Shown one piece after another: positions 55,794 through 64,000 of a stretch of DNA of 64,000 nt. The notes under the pieces were generated by a model, which was given only the letters and a program-made list of their open reading frames with translations, was not told where the DNA came from and searched no databases. The stretch spans positions 24,873 through 88,872 of the forward strand of contig CAJTMM010000002.1 of assembly GCA_910577465.1 (NCBI GenBank). Reading direction: 5' to 3'. Every line of letters starts with the position of its first letter. Position 1 is the first letter of the stretch. The stretch is from an uncultured Muribaculaceae bacterium (GTDB lineage Bacteria; Bacteroidota; Bacteroidia; Bacteroidales; Muribaculaceae). The position numbers were made by a program, and so were the translations under genes.

Positions 55794-56834
55794 ATGAAAC
55801 GTTTTATTCTTCCACTTGTACTTTTGGTTTCTGCCGTGTGTGGTTCGATTACAGATGCTGCTGCTTGCTCGCGGGTTCTTTATGTGGGCTACGACAGCTT
55901 GCGTATAGTAGGGCGGTCTCTTGATTGGAAAACACCAATCCCTACAAATCTGTATGTTTATCCGCGTGGAATGAAAAAGGTGGGCAATACTATACCCGGA
56001 GCCGTGCAATGGACATCAAAATATGGCGCTGTATATGCCGTAAGTTATGATGGTGGTATTACAGAGGGTATGAATGAGAAAGGATTGGTAGTTAATGGGC
56101 TGTTTTGTAAAGATGCAGTGTATGTAAATGAAACCAATATGGATAGACCGGCGATGTCACTGGCAGTTTTTGTGGGGTGGTTGCTCGATATGAATGCAAC
56201 CACAGACGAAGTTGTAAAGGTGATAAGAGAGCATAATTTCACAATATCCGGTGCAACGTTTGACGGCGGGACTGTGTCTGCGCTTCACTGGGGAGTCACG
56301 GATTCGTCGGGAAATTGCGCAATCATAGAATTTGACAAGGGGGATGTGAAGATTTATCAAGGTCAGGATATGCCGGCTATGACTAATGATCCGCAATATC
56401 CGGCTATGACAGCCATAAATGATTACTGGGTAAAAGTTGGCGGTGGAAACATGTTGCCGGGAACAGTAAAAAGCCCTGACCGATATGTGAGAGCGTATTA
56501 TTTTGACAACCACGTGAAGAAAACCGGTGATTCATCTCTCGGGCTTTCCATAATACGTAGCATACTGATGAACGTCTCGGTTCCGTATCAATATGCGATT
56601 GAAACAGAACCTAATGTTTCATCGACTCAATGGCGTTCGTTTGCAAACATACGGGACTTGCGTTACTATTTTGACATAGTTACTAATTTAGGCGTGTTCT
56701 ACGTAGATTTGATGAAGTGTGATTTGCGTAAGGGTGCTCCGGTATTGAAATTCGACACATCAAAAAATACTGATGCCGTAGGTGACGTGACAAACAATTT
56801 TGTTAAATCAGCTCCGTTTACTCCTATGTATTGA
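55794..56834 (+). CDS. Choloylglycine hydrolase family Ntn amidase
   Basis: A 346-residue exported enzyme from the ATG at 55794. A signal peptide ends before Cys25 (Ala-Ala-Ala then Cys), which would become the N-terminal nucleophile after cleavage. Counting that Cys as residue 2, Arg18 and Asp21 fall exactly where bile salt hydrolases and penicillin V acylases have them, and a Trp follows Asp21 as in Gram-negative members. The residue matching Asn82 of classical bile salt hydrolases appears to be Phe. It hydrolyses an amide, perhaps bile salts or N-acyl homoserine lactone-like compounds; the substrate cannot be decided here. It lies 17 bases before a DUF4421 gene. Confidence 0.88.
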   Translation: MKRFILPLVLLVSAVCGSITDAAACSRVLYVGYDSLRIVGRSLDWKTPIPTNLYVYPRGMKKVGNTIPGAVQWTSKYGAVYAVSYDGGITEGMNEKGLVVNGLFCKDAVYVNETNMDRPAMSLAVFVGWLLDMNATTDEVVKVIREHNFTISGATFDGGTVSALHWGVTDSSGNCAIIEFDKGDVKIYQGQDMPAMTNDPQYPAMTAINDYWVKVGGGNMLPGTVKSPDRYVRAYYFDNHVKKTGDSSLGLSIIRSILMNVSVPYQYAIETEPNVSSTQWRSFANIRDLRYYFDIVTNLGVFYVDLMKCDLRKGAPVLKFDTSKNTDAVGDVTNNFVKSAPFTPMY

Positions 56835-56851
56835 TAATGTTATACTGATAT

Positions 56852-58000
56852 ATGGCGTTTACATTGCGTACCATAATCACACTTGTACTTATTTCATGTG
56901 CTGCGGTAGTTAATATAGCCGCGGCACATGAACATTATTGTGATAGTACAAATCTCGTTGCGGTCACAGATACGGGCAAAGTGGATTCAGGGTCATGGAT
57001 TAAACAGCTTGTGGCATCCGGATTTCATATCAATTCCCCAAGTATCCACTATCCGAAATTTCCGCGTTTTATTGTGAAAGTTTACAATTGGGGTGACAAG
57101 TTATTTAATTCCTATGATTCGACTTATGTGGTGGGTACCGGAAAGAATTGGAAGGTGATGTCTAAAAGCTATAATTGGATGGAGAGCTATATGATGTTAT
57201 TTTCTGCCAAGTCAAGTGACATGTTGCATATCCGTTCGGATATATTCTATGATCTCGGAGCCTACGTTAGCTTTATGGCTGTGAGTGTTGGATATACTTC
57301 AAAGGTTAATAGTTGGTTTGGCGATGCCGGAAATGATAGAAAGAATCTTAATTTCAATTTCACTTGTTCTCGCCTGTATGCCAACTTTGATTATACCTCA
57401 ACTAAGGGTAATGCGCGGATAACACATTTTGGAGAATATAACAAGGGTAGAAGTTTTTCGCATAAGTTTGATGATATAAAGCATAAATCACTGACAGGGG
57501 AGTTCTATTATTTTTTTAATAATAAAAAGTACTCGCAGGCTGCTGCCTATTGTTACTCAAAATACCAATTGAAGAGTGCCGGCAGTTGGATTCTCGGTTT
57601 CGCTTTTAATAGCCAGCGTATAGATATGGATTTCTCATCATTGCCCATGGAGATGCAACAGTTCCTGCCTTCGTTGGCGAGCGACTATCGTTTCCATTAT
57701 ACTGATTATGGGATACTTGGCGGATATGGCCATAATTGGGTGTTATCACCAAGAAAATGGTTAGTCAATTTTACGATATTACCCTCTATGGGATACCGGC
57801 ATTCCTATTCTGATTCAACAGAAGGACGCAAAAGTATGGTGTCAACCAACATCCGTGCTCGATTTGCCGTGGTCTATAATTATAGGGCGTTGTTTGCATC
57901 GCTTAATGGACGTTTTGATGCACACCTGTATTTCAATAGCAAGTACGCTTTCTTTAACTCGACCGAAGCATTATCATTGATTGTAGGAGCAAGATTTTAG
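56852..58000 (+). CDS. DUF4421-like outer-membrane beta-barrel protein
   Basis: A 382-residue protein with a signal peptide (about 1-24) and a series of amphipathic strands ending in Leu-Ile-Val-Gly-Ala-Arg-Phe, an outer-membrane C terminus. Patterns such as Tyr-Val-Val-Gly-Thr-Gly-Lys-Asn-Trp-Lys near 92-101 and Tyr-Asp-Leu-Gly-Ala-Tyr-Val-Ser fit DUF4421, a Bacteroidota family of unknown function. It follows the choloylglycine-hydrolase-type gene in the same operon, so a role in access to that enzyme's substrate is possible. Its 3' end overlaps the convergent gene by 4 bases. Confidence 0.75.
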   Translation: MAFTLRTIITLVLISCAAVVNIAAAHEHYCDSTNLVAVTDTGKVDSGSWIKQLVASGFHINSPSIHYPKFPRFIVKVYNWGDKLFNSYDSTYVVGTGKNWKVMSKSYNWMESYMMLFSAKSSDMLHIRSDIFYDLGAYVSFMAVSVGYTSKVNSWFGDAGNDRKNLNFNFTCSRLYANFDYTSTKGNARITHFGEYNKGRSFSHKFDDIKHKSLTGEFYYFFNNKKYSQAAAYCYSKYQLKSAGSWILGFAFNSQRIDMDFSSLPMEMQQFLPSLASDYRFHYTDYGILGGYGHNWVLSPRKWLVNFTILPSMGYRHSYSDSTEGRKSMVSTNIRARFAVVYNYRALFASLNGRFDAHLYFNSKYAFFNSTEALSLIVGARF

Positions 58001-58911
58001 AATTCATAACTGATTCCTGTCTGGACCTGTATGGCAGGAGAGAACACTTGTTTGTCATGTGAACTGAACATGTGGTCAAACATCTCGCTGATTTCGCGGT
58101 TGCATATAAATGATGTGCGTCTCCATACACCTCCGATTGCTCCATATACGCTGAAGTGCCTGTTGATATAATACGATGCCTTAAGGTCGGAGCGTATTGT
58201 GGATGTGGAATATAATTTGGTTTTACCATCAATGGACATTACTGCCGACATCCCCGACATGTCAATGGCATTGCATGTAAGTTTCCATTTCGATGATAGC
58301 CATGTGGCAGCTGTGAGTTTTAGTCTCCCCATGAAATTTACCGAGAATTCATACTTACCCTTTTTTGACCAATTTACATAGACCATGGGTAGAATCATTG
58401 GTATGCCGAACGAATTGGTCAGACCCGCACCTGCGCCAACGCTAAGGTTGGAGTGTAGCTTATAAGCAAATACCAATCCTCCATTGGCAAGGATGCTTTT
58501 CCATTTAATGTAATTAGTAGGGGCATATATACCCACCCCCAATCCGGCTATTATACTCCACTTCTCATTGATAGGTCGCAGATGAACAAGCATAACTCCC
58601 GTATTGATTAGTTCGTGGGGACTATACATCCGGGCGTTTTCCGAGCAATCAAAATGGGCAAAGTCTGCGTTCAATCGTATCCCCCATAATGTCATTTGTT
58701 TGCGTTCATTATATTTGATACTCACCGGAATGGTTATGTCTGTGCCAATATGAGACATGGTGCCGGATCCCAATTTATTACCATCGGAATCTTTTAAGTC
58801 GGAACATCCGGTATAATCTATCGTTATGTTTCCTTGGGCATGTGTATGTAATGATGTGGTGAAAAGTAATATTGTTGAGATTATGATGAGTTGTCTTGAT
58901 AATATTGACAT
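57997..58911 (-). CDS. Outer-membrane beta-barrel protein (DUF6268-like)
   Basis: A 304-residue exported protein: signal peptide about 1-25 (ending His-Ala-Gln), then repeated beta strands with Gly-Leu-Gly-Val-Gly-Ile-Tyr-Ala-Pro near 122-130 and Val-Gly-Ala-Gly-Ala-Gly-Leu-Thr-Asn, and the end Gly-Ile-Ser-Tyr-Glu-Phe. The pattern is that of a 12- to 14-strand barrel; the DUF6268 label is tentative. It converges on the DUF4421-like gene with a 4-base overlap and has no operon partners. Confidence 0.65.
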   Translation of the reverse strand: MSILSRQLIIISTILLFTTSLHTHAQGNITIDYTGCSDLKDSDGNKLGSGTMSHIGTDITIPVSIKYNERKQMTLWGIRLNADFAHFDCSENARMYSPHELINTGVMLVHLRPINEKWSIIAGLGVGIYAPTNYIKWKSILANGGLVFAYKLHSNLSVGAGAGLTNSFGIPMILPMVYVNWSKKGKYEFSVNFMGRLKLTAATWLSSKWKLTCNAIDMSGMSAVMSIDGKTKLYSTSTIRSDLKASYYINRHFSVYGAIGGVWRRTSFICNREISEMFDHMFSSHDKQVFSPAIQVQTGISYEF

Positions 58912-58928
58912 AGTGTTTTGTATGTATT

Positions 58929-58962
58929 TTTGTGTCTGGACGATATTAAATAGTTATATTTG
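58929..58962 (+). promoter_or_regulatory. Promoter of the GH110 gene
   Basis: TTTG (58929-58932), 22 bp, TATATTTG (58955-58962). Both boxes match; the spacer is one base longer than usual. The chosen start at 58983 lies 20 bases downstream. Confidence 0.6.
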
Positions 58963-58982
58963 TGGTAACAAAATTTAATGCC

Positions 58983-60764
58983 ATGAAGTTCTTAGGTTTA
59001 GTATCTGCCGCTTTATTCTTATTGTGCGCATCGTCATGTGGACAACGTTCGAATGTGTATTCACTTAATGATTATGGAGTGAGTGTAAATGACACTACAA
59101 ATAATGCCACGGTAACCATCAATAATGCCATAGAACGTATTTTATCGGAAGTGCCGGACGGTACGCCCGTTGTGTTGACTTTAGAGCCCGGTCGTTATGA
59201 TTTTTATCCTGACAGCAGTATGATGCGAGAATATTATATCTCAAATCACGATCAGGTTAATCCTAAAATGGTAGGTATCGCGTTGGAAAATCTAAAAAAT
59301 GTAACTTTGGATGGCAATGGCGCTGATTTGATGTTTCATGGACGTATGCTCCCCGTGTCATTGGTGTCTTCTCGAAATTGTACTATCAAGAACCTTGACA
59401 TAGATTTTGTTAATCCGCATATCTCGCAAATAACAGTGGTAGATAATGATACTGTCAGGGGGATAATCCGCTATAAAGTGGCTCCATGGGTTAGGTATGA
59501 GATTCGTGACAGTGCCTTTGTGGCGATTGGTGATGGATGGGAACATATACCGGATGCCGGCATCGCTTTCGAAGCTGATACAAAACGATTGGTATATAAC
59601 ACAAGCGATATATCGGTAGGGGTGCGTGGTGTAAAGATGCTTTCCGATAGTACTATTGAAGCAAGATGGCACAATCCAAGATTGATTCCGGGAACAGTCG
59701 TGGCTCTGCGTACGTATGGACGTCCTGCACCGGGCATATTTGTGGATGACGATATTAATGTGACACTTGAGAATATATCTGTGCATTATGCCGAAGGGAT
59801 GGGACTTCTGGCTCAAGGTTCGGAAAATATTTATCTAAAAGGATTCAATGTATGTCTCAGGGGAGATAACGACCCTCGCTATTTTACCACTCAGGCAGAT
59901 GCGACACACTTTTCAGGATGTAAAGGGGTGATTGTATCTGAAGATGGATTGTATGAGAATATGATGGATGATGCCATAAATGTGCATGGAACTTATCTGA
60001 AGGTGGTGGATGTGATAGATTCATGTACCATCCTGGGACGTTACATGCATCCGCAGGCATTCGGTTTCTCATGGGGTAATCCCGGAGATACAATTCAATT
60101 CATTTCATCGCGCACTATGGAATTGGTCGGAGAACCGAGAGTTATCTCAGAAATCAATCCGGTTGATACATCTTGTGTTGCGGGAGCCAAAGTATTCAAT
60201 ATAAAGTTGACAGCAGCGTTGCCGGACGATGTTGATTTTGATAATGGAGAATATGGTGTTGAGAATTTAGAATGGACTCCGAGTGTGCATTTTGCCGGTA
60301 ATGTAGTTAGGAATAATCGTGCTCGAGGAGCGTTGTTCAGTACGCCGAGGACTGTACTTGTTGAGAATAATCTGTTTGATCACACCTCCGGAACTGCCAT
60401 ATTGCTTTGCGGGGATTGCAACGGATGGTTTGAAACAGGGGCATGCCGGGATGTGACGATTCGCGACAATAGGTTTGAAAATGCGCTTACCAGTATGTTT
60501 CAATTTACCAATGCCGTGATATCCATATATCCGGAGATTCCGGATTTGGAGCATCAGCAAAAATATTTCCACAGCAATATTCTGATTGAGAATAATGTAT
60601 TTGATACGTTTGATACCCCATTGCTATATGCTAAATCAGTAGACGGATTAAAGTTCATAAACAATGAGATACGCCGTAACAACGAGTATCCGGCATACCA
60701 TTGGAACAAGCAACCCGTATTATTGGAGCGTGTGGTAAATTCTGAAATTCAGATTGTGGATTAG
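58983..60764 (+). CDS. GH110 alpha-1,3-galactosidase lipoprotein
   Basis: A 593-residue lipoprotein from the ATG at 58983; an upstream ATA-rich extension to 58962 lies in the promoter. The signal peptide ends in Ala-Ser-Ser-Cys19, a Bacteroidota lipobox. The rest is a right-handed parallel beta helix with Leu-Asp-Gly-Asn-Gly-Ala-Asp-Leu, Tyr-Phe-Thr-Thr-Gln-Ala-Asp-Ala-Thr-His, Met-Met-Asp-Asp-Ala-Ile-Asn-Val-His-Gly and Asn-Asn-Arg-Ala-Arg-Gly-Ala-Leu, matching GH110 enzymes that remove terminal alpha-1,3-galactose (for example blood group B or linear alpha-Gal). It probably acts in the periplasm or at the surface on host mucin glycans. Confidence 0.88.
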   Translation: MKFLGLVSAALFLLCASSCGQRSNVYSLNDYGVSVNDTTNNATVTINNAIERILSEVPDGTPVVLTLEPGRYDFYPDSSMMREYYISNHDQVNPKMVGIALENLKNVTLDGNGADLMFHGRMLPVSLVSSRNCTIKNLDIDFVNPHISQITVVDNDTVRGIIRYKVAPWVRYEIRDSAFVAIGDGWEHIPDAGIAFEADTKRLVYNTSDISVGVRGVKMLSDSTIEARWHNPRLIPGTVVALRTYGRPAPGIFVDDDINVTLENISVHYAEGMGLLAQGSENIYLKGFNVCLRGDNDPRYFTTQADATHFSGCKGVIVSEDGLYENMMDDAINVHGTYLKVVDVIDSCTILGRYMHPQAFGFSWGNPGDTIQFISSRTMELVGEPRVISEINPVDTSCVAGAKVFNIKLTAALPDDVDFDNGEYGVENLEWTPSVHFAGNVVRNNRARGALFSTPRTVLVENNLFDHTSGTAILLCGDCNGWFETGACRDVTIRDNRFENALTSMFQFTNAVISIYPEIPDLEHQQKYFHSNILIENNVFDTFDTPLLYAKSVDGLKFINNEIRRNNEYPAYHWNKQPVLLERVVNSEIQIVD

Positions 60765-60775
60765 TTGATTGCAGA

Positions 60776-61156
60776 TTATTTGTACAGATGGAACATCCGT
60801 TCCATCATCTGCCATTTCTCAGCTGATGATTGTCCCGGTTTCACGTTTTGGAATATAGACATATATTCTTCCCATTCTTCTTGTCGGGGCAGGGTGTTGA
60901 GCCGCGCCATTGCTTCGTCCCAATTAAAGTCGAGGGGAGTTTCGACAATCATGAATAATCGTGTGCCGAGGATATATATTTCCATCTCAAGTATTCCTAC
61001 CTCACGTATCCCTTCGAGGATTTCAGACCATGCCTCGCCTTCACTATGACGTTTACGATACTCGGCTATGAGTTCTGCGTTATCGCGTAAATCCAATGTC
61101 TGACAATAACGTTTTGTCGGTTGTGTGAAATTTTGTTGAGGATATCCGTTAGTCAT
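60776..61156 (-). CDS. L-rhamnose/L-fucose mutarotase family protein
   Basis: A 126-residue dimeric alpha/beta-barrel protein of COG3254. After an N-terminal tail of about 14 residues, Lys-Arg-Tyr-Cys-Gln-Thr-Leu-Asp-Leu leads to Glu-Tyr-Arg-Lys-Arg-His near 32-37 (the active-site His), Glu-Ile-Tyr-Ile-Leu-Gly-Thr-Arg-Leu-Phe-Met, and Met-Glu-Arg-Met-Phe-His-Leu near the end. It interconverts sugar anomers. In Bacteroidota such genes sit in rhamnose or fucose pathways, and fucose fits the GH29 enzyme elsewhere in the window. It is the last gene of a minus-strand operon, 3 bases after the membrane protein gene. Confidence 0.85.
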   Translation of the reverse strand: MTNGYPQQNFTQPTKRYCQTLDLRDNAELIAEYRKRHSEGEAWSEILEGIREVGILEMEIYILGTRLFMIVETPLDFNWDEAMARLNTLPRQEEWEEYMSIFQNVKPGQSSAEKWQMMERMFHLYK

Positions 61157-61159
61157 ATA

Positions 61160-62635
61160 TCAGTTGTTTGATGGGTTATGTTCTTTGTTGGTGTTGATAA
61201 TAAAATAGCGTGTATAGAGACTCTCGTTTTCGGATATGAAATTGTCGTAACATTCATTTTTGTTTTTGTCAAATAAATCGCGCTCCAACCATATCGCTGC
61301 GAATGGACGCCCCTTGATAATGCATCCGGTCTCTCCTTTCAAAACCAACAGCATGGTTGGTATGTTTGATAATACTCCTATTGCCAATACTATAGCGAAG
61401 TATTTGCCTCGCAATGTGCGCCAATTCATTGCAGAAGCTTCTTTTAGGACAACAATGGTGAAATAGCACATGAATGGTATGGATGCCCGTATCCCCATAT
61501 TGTAATCGTTGTCAGTAAGCACAAACATCGGTACGATTAACGACCAAAGCATCATGCCCCAGAATAAACGGTTTCGCTTAATTCGTTGCCATATAAATGG
61601 CATGAATACGCCGTAGCTGCATATAATAAATACAATCATTAGCCATGCATAGTGAGAGACGGATGTAAGATTGCCAAAAATAAGATGCGGTGTGTTCCCA
61701 TGCTTGTTCGCCATGAAATATACTGCAATGAGAATGCATAAACAGATTCCTATTATATTGTTGATGCTAATGGCATTACGCCAATTCTTAAGGATGGTGA
61801 CGATTATAAACGGAACAATGCCAATTGTCGGGAACGGAGCGAAATACGCCAAACAACAAAATGGAATCACCAGATATGCTACATTGTGCCGATTGATATA
61901 TAGAATCGGCAGAACCATCCAAACAGCAATGCCCTGATTGTAATTATAGCATGTAAGTATTCTCCAAGATGGTGCGGACATGTATTCTGATGCAAGGTCT
62001 TTCTCATGGAATAAAAAGTCTGTAATTCCACACCATCCGGATACAAGTAAATCATTGATGTATTCCCAACCGCAGAATGCAAACATCAATATTATAATCC
62101 AAACCTTAGCTTTGCCGATTATGCTAAAAACAATCAATGCTACAATCATCATCCCAATCCAAGCATAGAGTAACTGTGCTATATTGCCAATTAAAATTGA
62201 GCCTGTAAGTTTGGAAATAAGAGCCGGTAGTATCCAAAATGCATGATAATAGCATAATAGCAGATTGTTGCCGGCTGCGTCCTGTTTTATAACGGGAAAC
62301 GGGTTATTGACGAGTTCATAAAATAGCGCGTTTCGGAACGCATGATCCCAAGGAAGCTGATAGAAGAATCCACCTATTCCGGAACAGAAAATCCAAATAA
62401 AGGATATGATGGCAATCCACAACAACGTGCTTCGGTGGATGGCAATACTCTCAAAATGACATGAAGAAGCGGATGCCTTCCAAATGGCCCATATTGAAAG
62501 TATCCCGAATGGAATCCCAATCTCTGGACGAAACCAAGTGAATAAGAACAGCACCAGCGGGAGTCCTAACCACCAGTAAGCGTATAATACTAAATTCCCT
62601 ATGCGGATGCTATTGTGAGAGGATATTGTCTGCAC
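61160..62635 (-). CDS. Polytopic membrane protein of unknown function
   Basis: A 491-residue inner-membrane protein with about twelve hydrophobic helices spread from 15 to 430, followed by a soluble tail of about 60 residues with Arg-Asp-Leu-Phe-Asp-Lys-Asn-Lys. A loop at about 85-115 carries Leu-Pro-Trp-Asp-His-Ala-Phe-Arg-Asn-Ala and Asn-Pro-Phe-Pro-Val. The layout recalls GT-C glycosyltransferases or O-antigen-type proteins, but I see no decisive motif. It lies in an operon between the phosphodiesterase-fold gene (15 bases upstream) and the mutarotase gene. Confidence 0.75.
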   Translation of the reverse strand: MQTISSHNSIRIGNLVLYAYWWLGLPLVLFLFTWFRPEIGIPFGILSIWAIWKASASSCHFESIAIHRSTLLWIAIISFIWIFCSGIGGFFYQLPWDHAFRNALFYELVNNPFPVIKQDAAGNNLLLCYYHAFWILPALISKLTGSILIGNIAQLLYAWIGMMIVALIVFSIIGKAKVWIIILMFAFCGWEYINDLLVSGWCGITDFLFHEKDLASEYMSAPSWRILTCYNYNQGIAVWMVLPILYINRHNVAYLVIPFCCLAYFAPFPTIGIVPFIIVTILKNWRNAISINNIIGICLCILIAVYFMANKHGNTPHLIFGNLTSVSHYAWLMIVFIICSYGVFMPFIWQRIKRNRLFWGMMLWSLIVPMFVLTDNDYNMGIRASIPFMCYFTIVVLKEASAMNWRTLRGKYFAIVLAIGVLSNIPTMLLVLKGETGCIIKGRPFAAIWLERDLFDKNKNECYDNFISENESLYTRYFIINTNKEHNPSNN

Positions 62636-62650
62636 AAGCGTAACGGCGTT

Positions 62651-63394
62651 TTATTGTGCTTTTATTGTGACATCTATCAATACAGGACGATGATCTGAAG
62701 CTATTGGCGCATTAACGACCTCAGATTTATGTACGGTCACATTGTCCCCATTTGATAATATTATGTAATCGAGAACCTCCTTAGGATTATCAGAGGGGAA
62801 TGTCGGTGTAACTCCATCGGTCAATATTGTGAATTTGCCGGATAGTGTGCGGAACACTTCATCATCGGGGAGTGCGTTGAAGTCTCCGGCTATGAATAGC
62901 GGTTTCTTGGTTTTTCCCGAAATGGTCATTAATATTGATGCCGCTTCATTGCGGTCCTGTTCAGTGAGACTTAGATGAGTGCAGCAAAAAACAAAGTCTT
63001 TGAATTCGACCATCAGGAGTGCTCGGGCTTCTTCCGATCCAGGCAACGGCATTCGTGTTACAGAAATCGGTTCTTCCCGAGAAAGGATGCCGATTCCGTA
63101 TTTTCCACCGTCGAAATCAATGGCAGGAGCATAAATTGCAGTCATCCCTGTGCTTTCTGCGAGGTCTCCAAGGATATATCGACCGCTACTGCGGCGTGTT
63201 ACGCTGTCAACCTCCTGAACAGCCACGATTGTCGGGCAAACATTATTTATAACTTCTGCGGTACGTGATAAATCCATAATGTCATCTATGCCGATACCGT
63301 TGCGTATATTGTATGACATTATTCGATACTCTGATTGCGCGTACATACATACAGCCGGAATCAGTAGGCACATAAAAGCGAATATTCTATTCAT
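62651..63394 (-). CDS. Exported endonuclease/exonuclease/phosphatase-fold protein
   Basis: About 247 residues from the ATG at 63394; the frame is open to 63445, but a -7 element at 63412-63419 overlaps that part (ATGs at 63403 and 63400 are also possible). A signal peptide (about 1-20, ending Tyr-Ala-Gln) is followed by the fold's motifs: Met-Ser-Tyr-Asn-Ile-Arg-Asn-Gly near 26-33, Val-Gln-Glu-Val-Asp (metal Glu), Thr-His-Leu-Ser, Gly-Asp-Phe-Asn-Ala, and Ser-Asp-His-Arg-Pro near the end. It is a metal-dependent phosphodiesterase or phosphatase in the periplasm; the substrate is unknown. It leads the three-gene operon. Confidence 0.87.
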   Translation of the reverse strand: MNRIFAFMCLLIPAVCMYAQSEYRIMSYNIRNGIGIDDIMDLSRTAEVINNVCPTIVAVQEVDSVTRRSSGRYILGDLAESTGMTAIYAPAIDFDGGKYGIGILSREEPISVTRMPLPGSEEARALLMVEFKDFVFCCTHLSLTEQDRNEAASILMTISGKTKKPLFIAGDFNALPDDEVFRTLSGKFTILTDGVTPTFPSDNPKEVLDYIILSNGDNVTVHKSEVVNAPIASDHRPVLIDVTIKAQ

Positions 63395-63411
63395 AACCAT
63401 CATTTTTATCA

Positions 63412-63419
63412 CAAAGATA
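63412..63419 (-). promoter_or_regulatory. -7 element of the phosphodiesterase-fold operon
   Basis: TATCTTTG on the minus strand, 17 bases before the ATG at 63394. The -33 region is not convincing. Confidence 0.45.
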
Positions 63420-63499
63420 CCACTTTTATTACAAAATTGGAACAATTGAACTTGTGATATTACGGTTACTTATTATGCCATTATATTGCCTTAATGATG

Positions 63500-64000
63500 T
63501 TAGGATGACGGTGGCTTAGGTGTTTCTATATTTGTCGAGGAGTCTGCACTTGTTGATGACTGTGCAGTAGGATTGAATACGGATGCGAGATGGCGCTGGC
63601 GGAAGCGCTCGAGAAGTTCCCAGAAGTTGGGGACAAACAGGGTTCCTACTACTGCATTGATTGCCATGCCAAATACTACGGCGGTGCCTAAAGCTATGCG
63701 GCTGTTTGCCCCGGCTCCTGATGCGAAAAGCATGGGCATGACTCCGAATACAAAAGCGAGGGCTGTCATCATTATCGGTCTGAAACGAATCCGTCCGGCA
63801 TCAAGTGCCGCTTGTCGGATAGGTTGTCCGGCTTTGCGAAAATCCACAGCGTATTCAACGATAAGAATGGCGTTCTTTGCAGATAGACCGAGTAAGAGGA
63901 TTATACCTATCTGAGTATATATGCTTATACTCTGTCCCATGATGAGACATCCTATTACGGTGCCGAGTATGGCGGTGGGCATAGATATAACCACTGCTAT
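63500..64000 (-). CDS. RND efflux transporter permease, C-terminal end (partial)
   Basis: The last 166 residues of an AcrB-type HAE1 pump, continuing past the right edge. Three or four transmembrane helices are seen. The conserved [16 protein letters not shown] and Arg-Phe-Arg-Pro-Ile-Met-Met-Thr-Ala of the resistance-nodulation-division family, Gly-Ala-Gly-Ala-Asn-Ser-Arg, and a Ser/Thr/Pro-rich cytoplasmic tail of about 35 residues are present. It would export drugs or toxic compounds with a periplasmic adaptor and an outer-membrane channel, neither of which is in view. Confidence 0.93.
   Translation of the reverse strand: MAVVISMPTAILGTVIGCLIMGQSISIYTQIGIILLLGLSAKNAILIVEYAVDFRKAGQPIRQAALDAGRIRFRPIMMTALAFVFGVMPMLFASGAGANSRIALGTAVVFGMAINAVVGTLFVPNFWELLERFRQRHLASVFNPTAQSSTSADSSTNIETPKPPSS

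Noticed and set aside
1..64000. tRNA, rRNA, tmRNA, insertion sequences and phage genes
   Set aside because: I looked for cloverleaf ends, transposase or integrase motifs and terminal repeats and saw none that I could support.

Overview
The window looks like a chromosomal segment from a gut-type Bacteroidales bacterium (Bacteroidota). A Muribaculaceae-like lineage would fit, but I cannot prove the family from sequence alone. The evidence is a fused lpxC-fabZ gene, a fused feoA-feoB gene, a GLPGLI-family protein, a GT3-type glycogen synthase, a second EF-G-like factor, a FadL-type outer-membrane protein, zinc-free L31, a GH110 enzyme, and many promoters of the Bacteroidota type (TTTG, about 19-22 bp, TAnnTTTG). 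I saw no tRNA, rRNA, CRISPR array, insertion sequence, integrase or phage gene, so this reads as ordinary chromosome with a few lineage-specific accessory loci.

Layout. 1-3.5 kb: the tail of a CvfB-like protein, then the lipid A operon lpxD-lpxC/fabZ-lpxA. 3.5-8.3 kb: a minus-strand operon of a GH29 fucosidase, CutC and a secreted transglutaminase-like protein. 8.3-16 kb: a DUF3127 protein with an SSB-like tail, a DUF695-like protein, an Omp85-like barrel, rsfS-ftsH, and an aminotransferase with an FtsX-type permease. 16-25 kb: a GLPGLI protein, a radical SAM plus TIGR03915 pair tied to DNA repair, a FadL-type porin, a Trp/Gly-rich secreted protein, a DUF308 protein and mutS2. 25-35 kb: the FeoA-FeoB iron transporter and a glycogen block (a T9SS-tail-like mini protein with pullulanase on the minus strand, divergent from glycogen synthase and alpha-glucan phosphorylase on the plus strand).

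35-49 kb: pyrK-pyrD, a DUF5606-hemerythrin-LuxR operon, a Yip1-like protein with smpB, a THUMP-like methyltransferase, a large TPR protein with an M3 peptidase, a HipA-like kinase with DUF3037, rpmE2, and a biotin-dependent carboxyltransferase subunit. 49-56 kb: Lon, the EF-G2-like factor, and an MlaE/MlaF-type lipid transport pair. 56-64 kb: a choloylglycine-hydrolase-family enzyme with a DUF4421 barrel, another barrel protein, a GH110 alpha-galactosidase lipoprotein, an operon of a phosphodiesterase-fold protein, a polytopic membrane protein and a mutarotase, and finally the C-terminal end of an RND efflux pump.

Themes. Envelope building and maintenance (lipid A, Mla, Omp85, FadL, RND) is spread throughout. 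Host-glycan use (GH29, GH110, mutarotase) and intracellular glycogen turnover suggest a mucosal carbohydrate forager. Quality control and starvation functions (FtsH, Lon, RsfS, SmpB, EF-G2, MutS2, hemerythrin repair protein) are also prominent. The least understood loci are the radical SAM/TIGR03915 pair, the HipA-like/DUF3037 pair, the sorting-tail-only mini protein coupled to pullulanase, and the palindrome in front of the EF-G2 gene.
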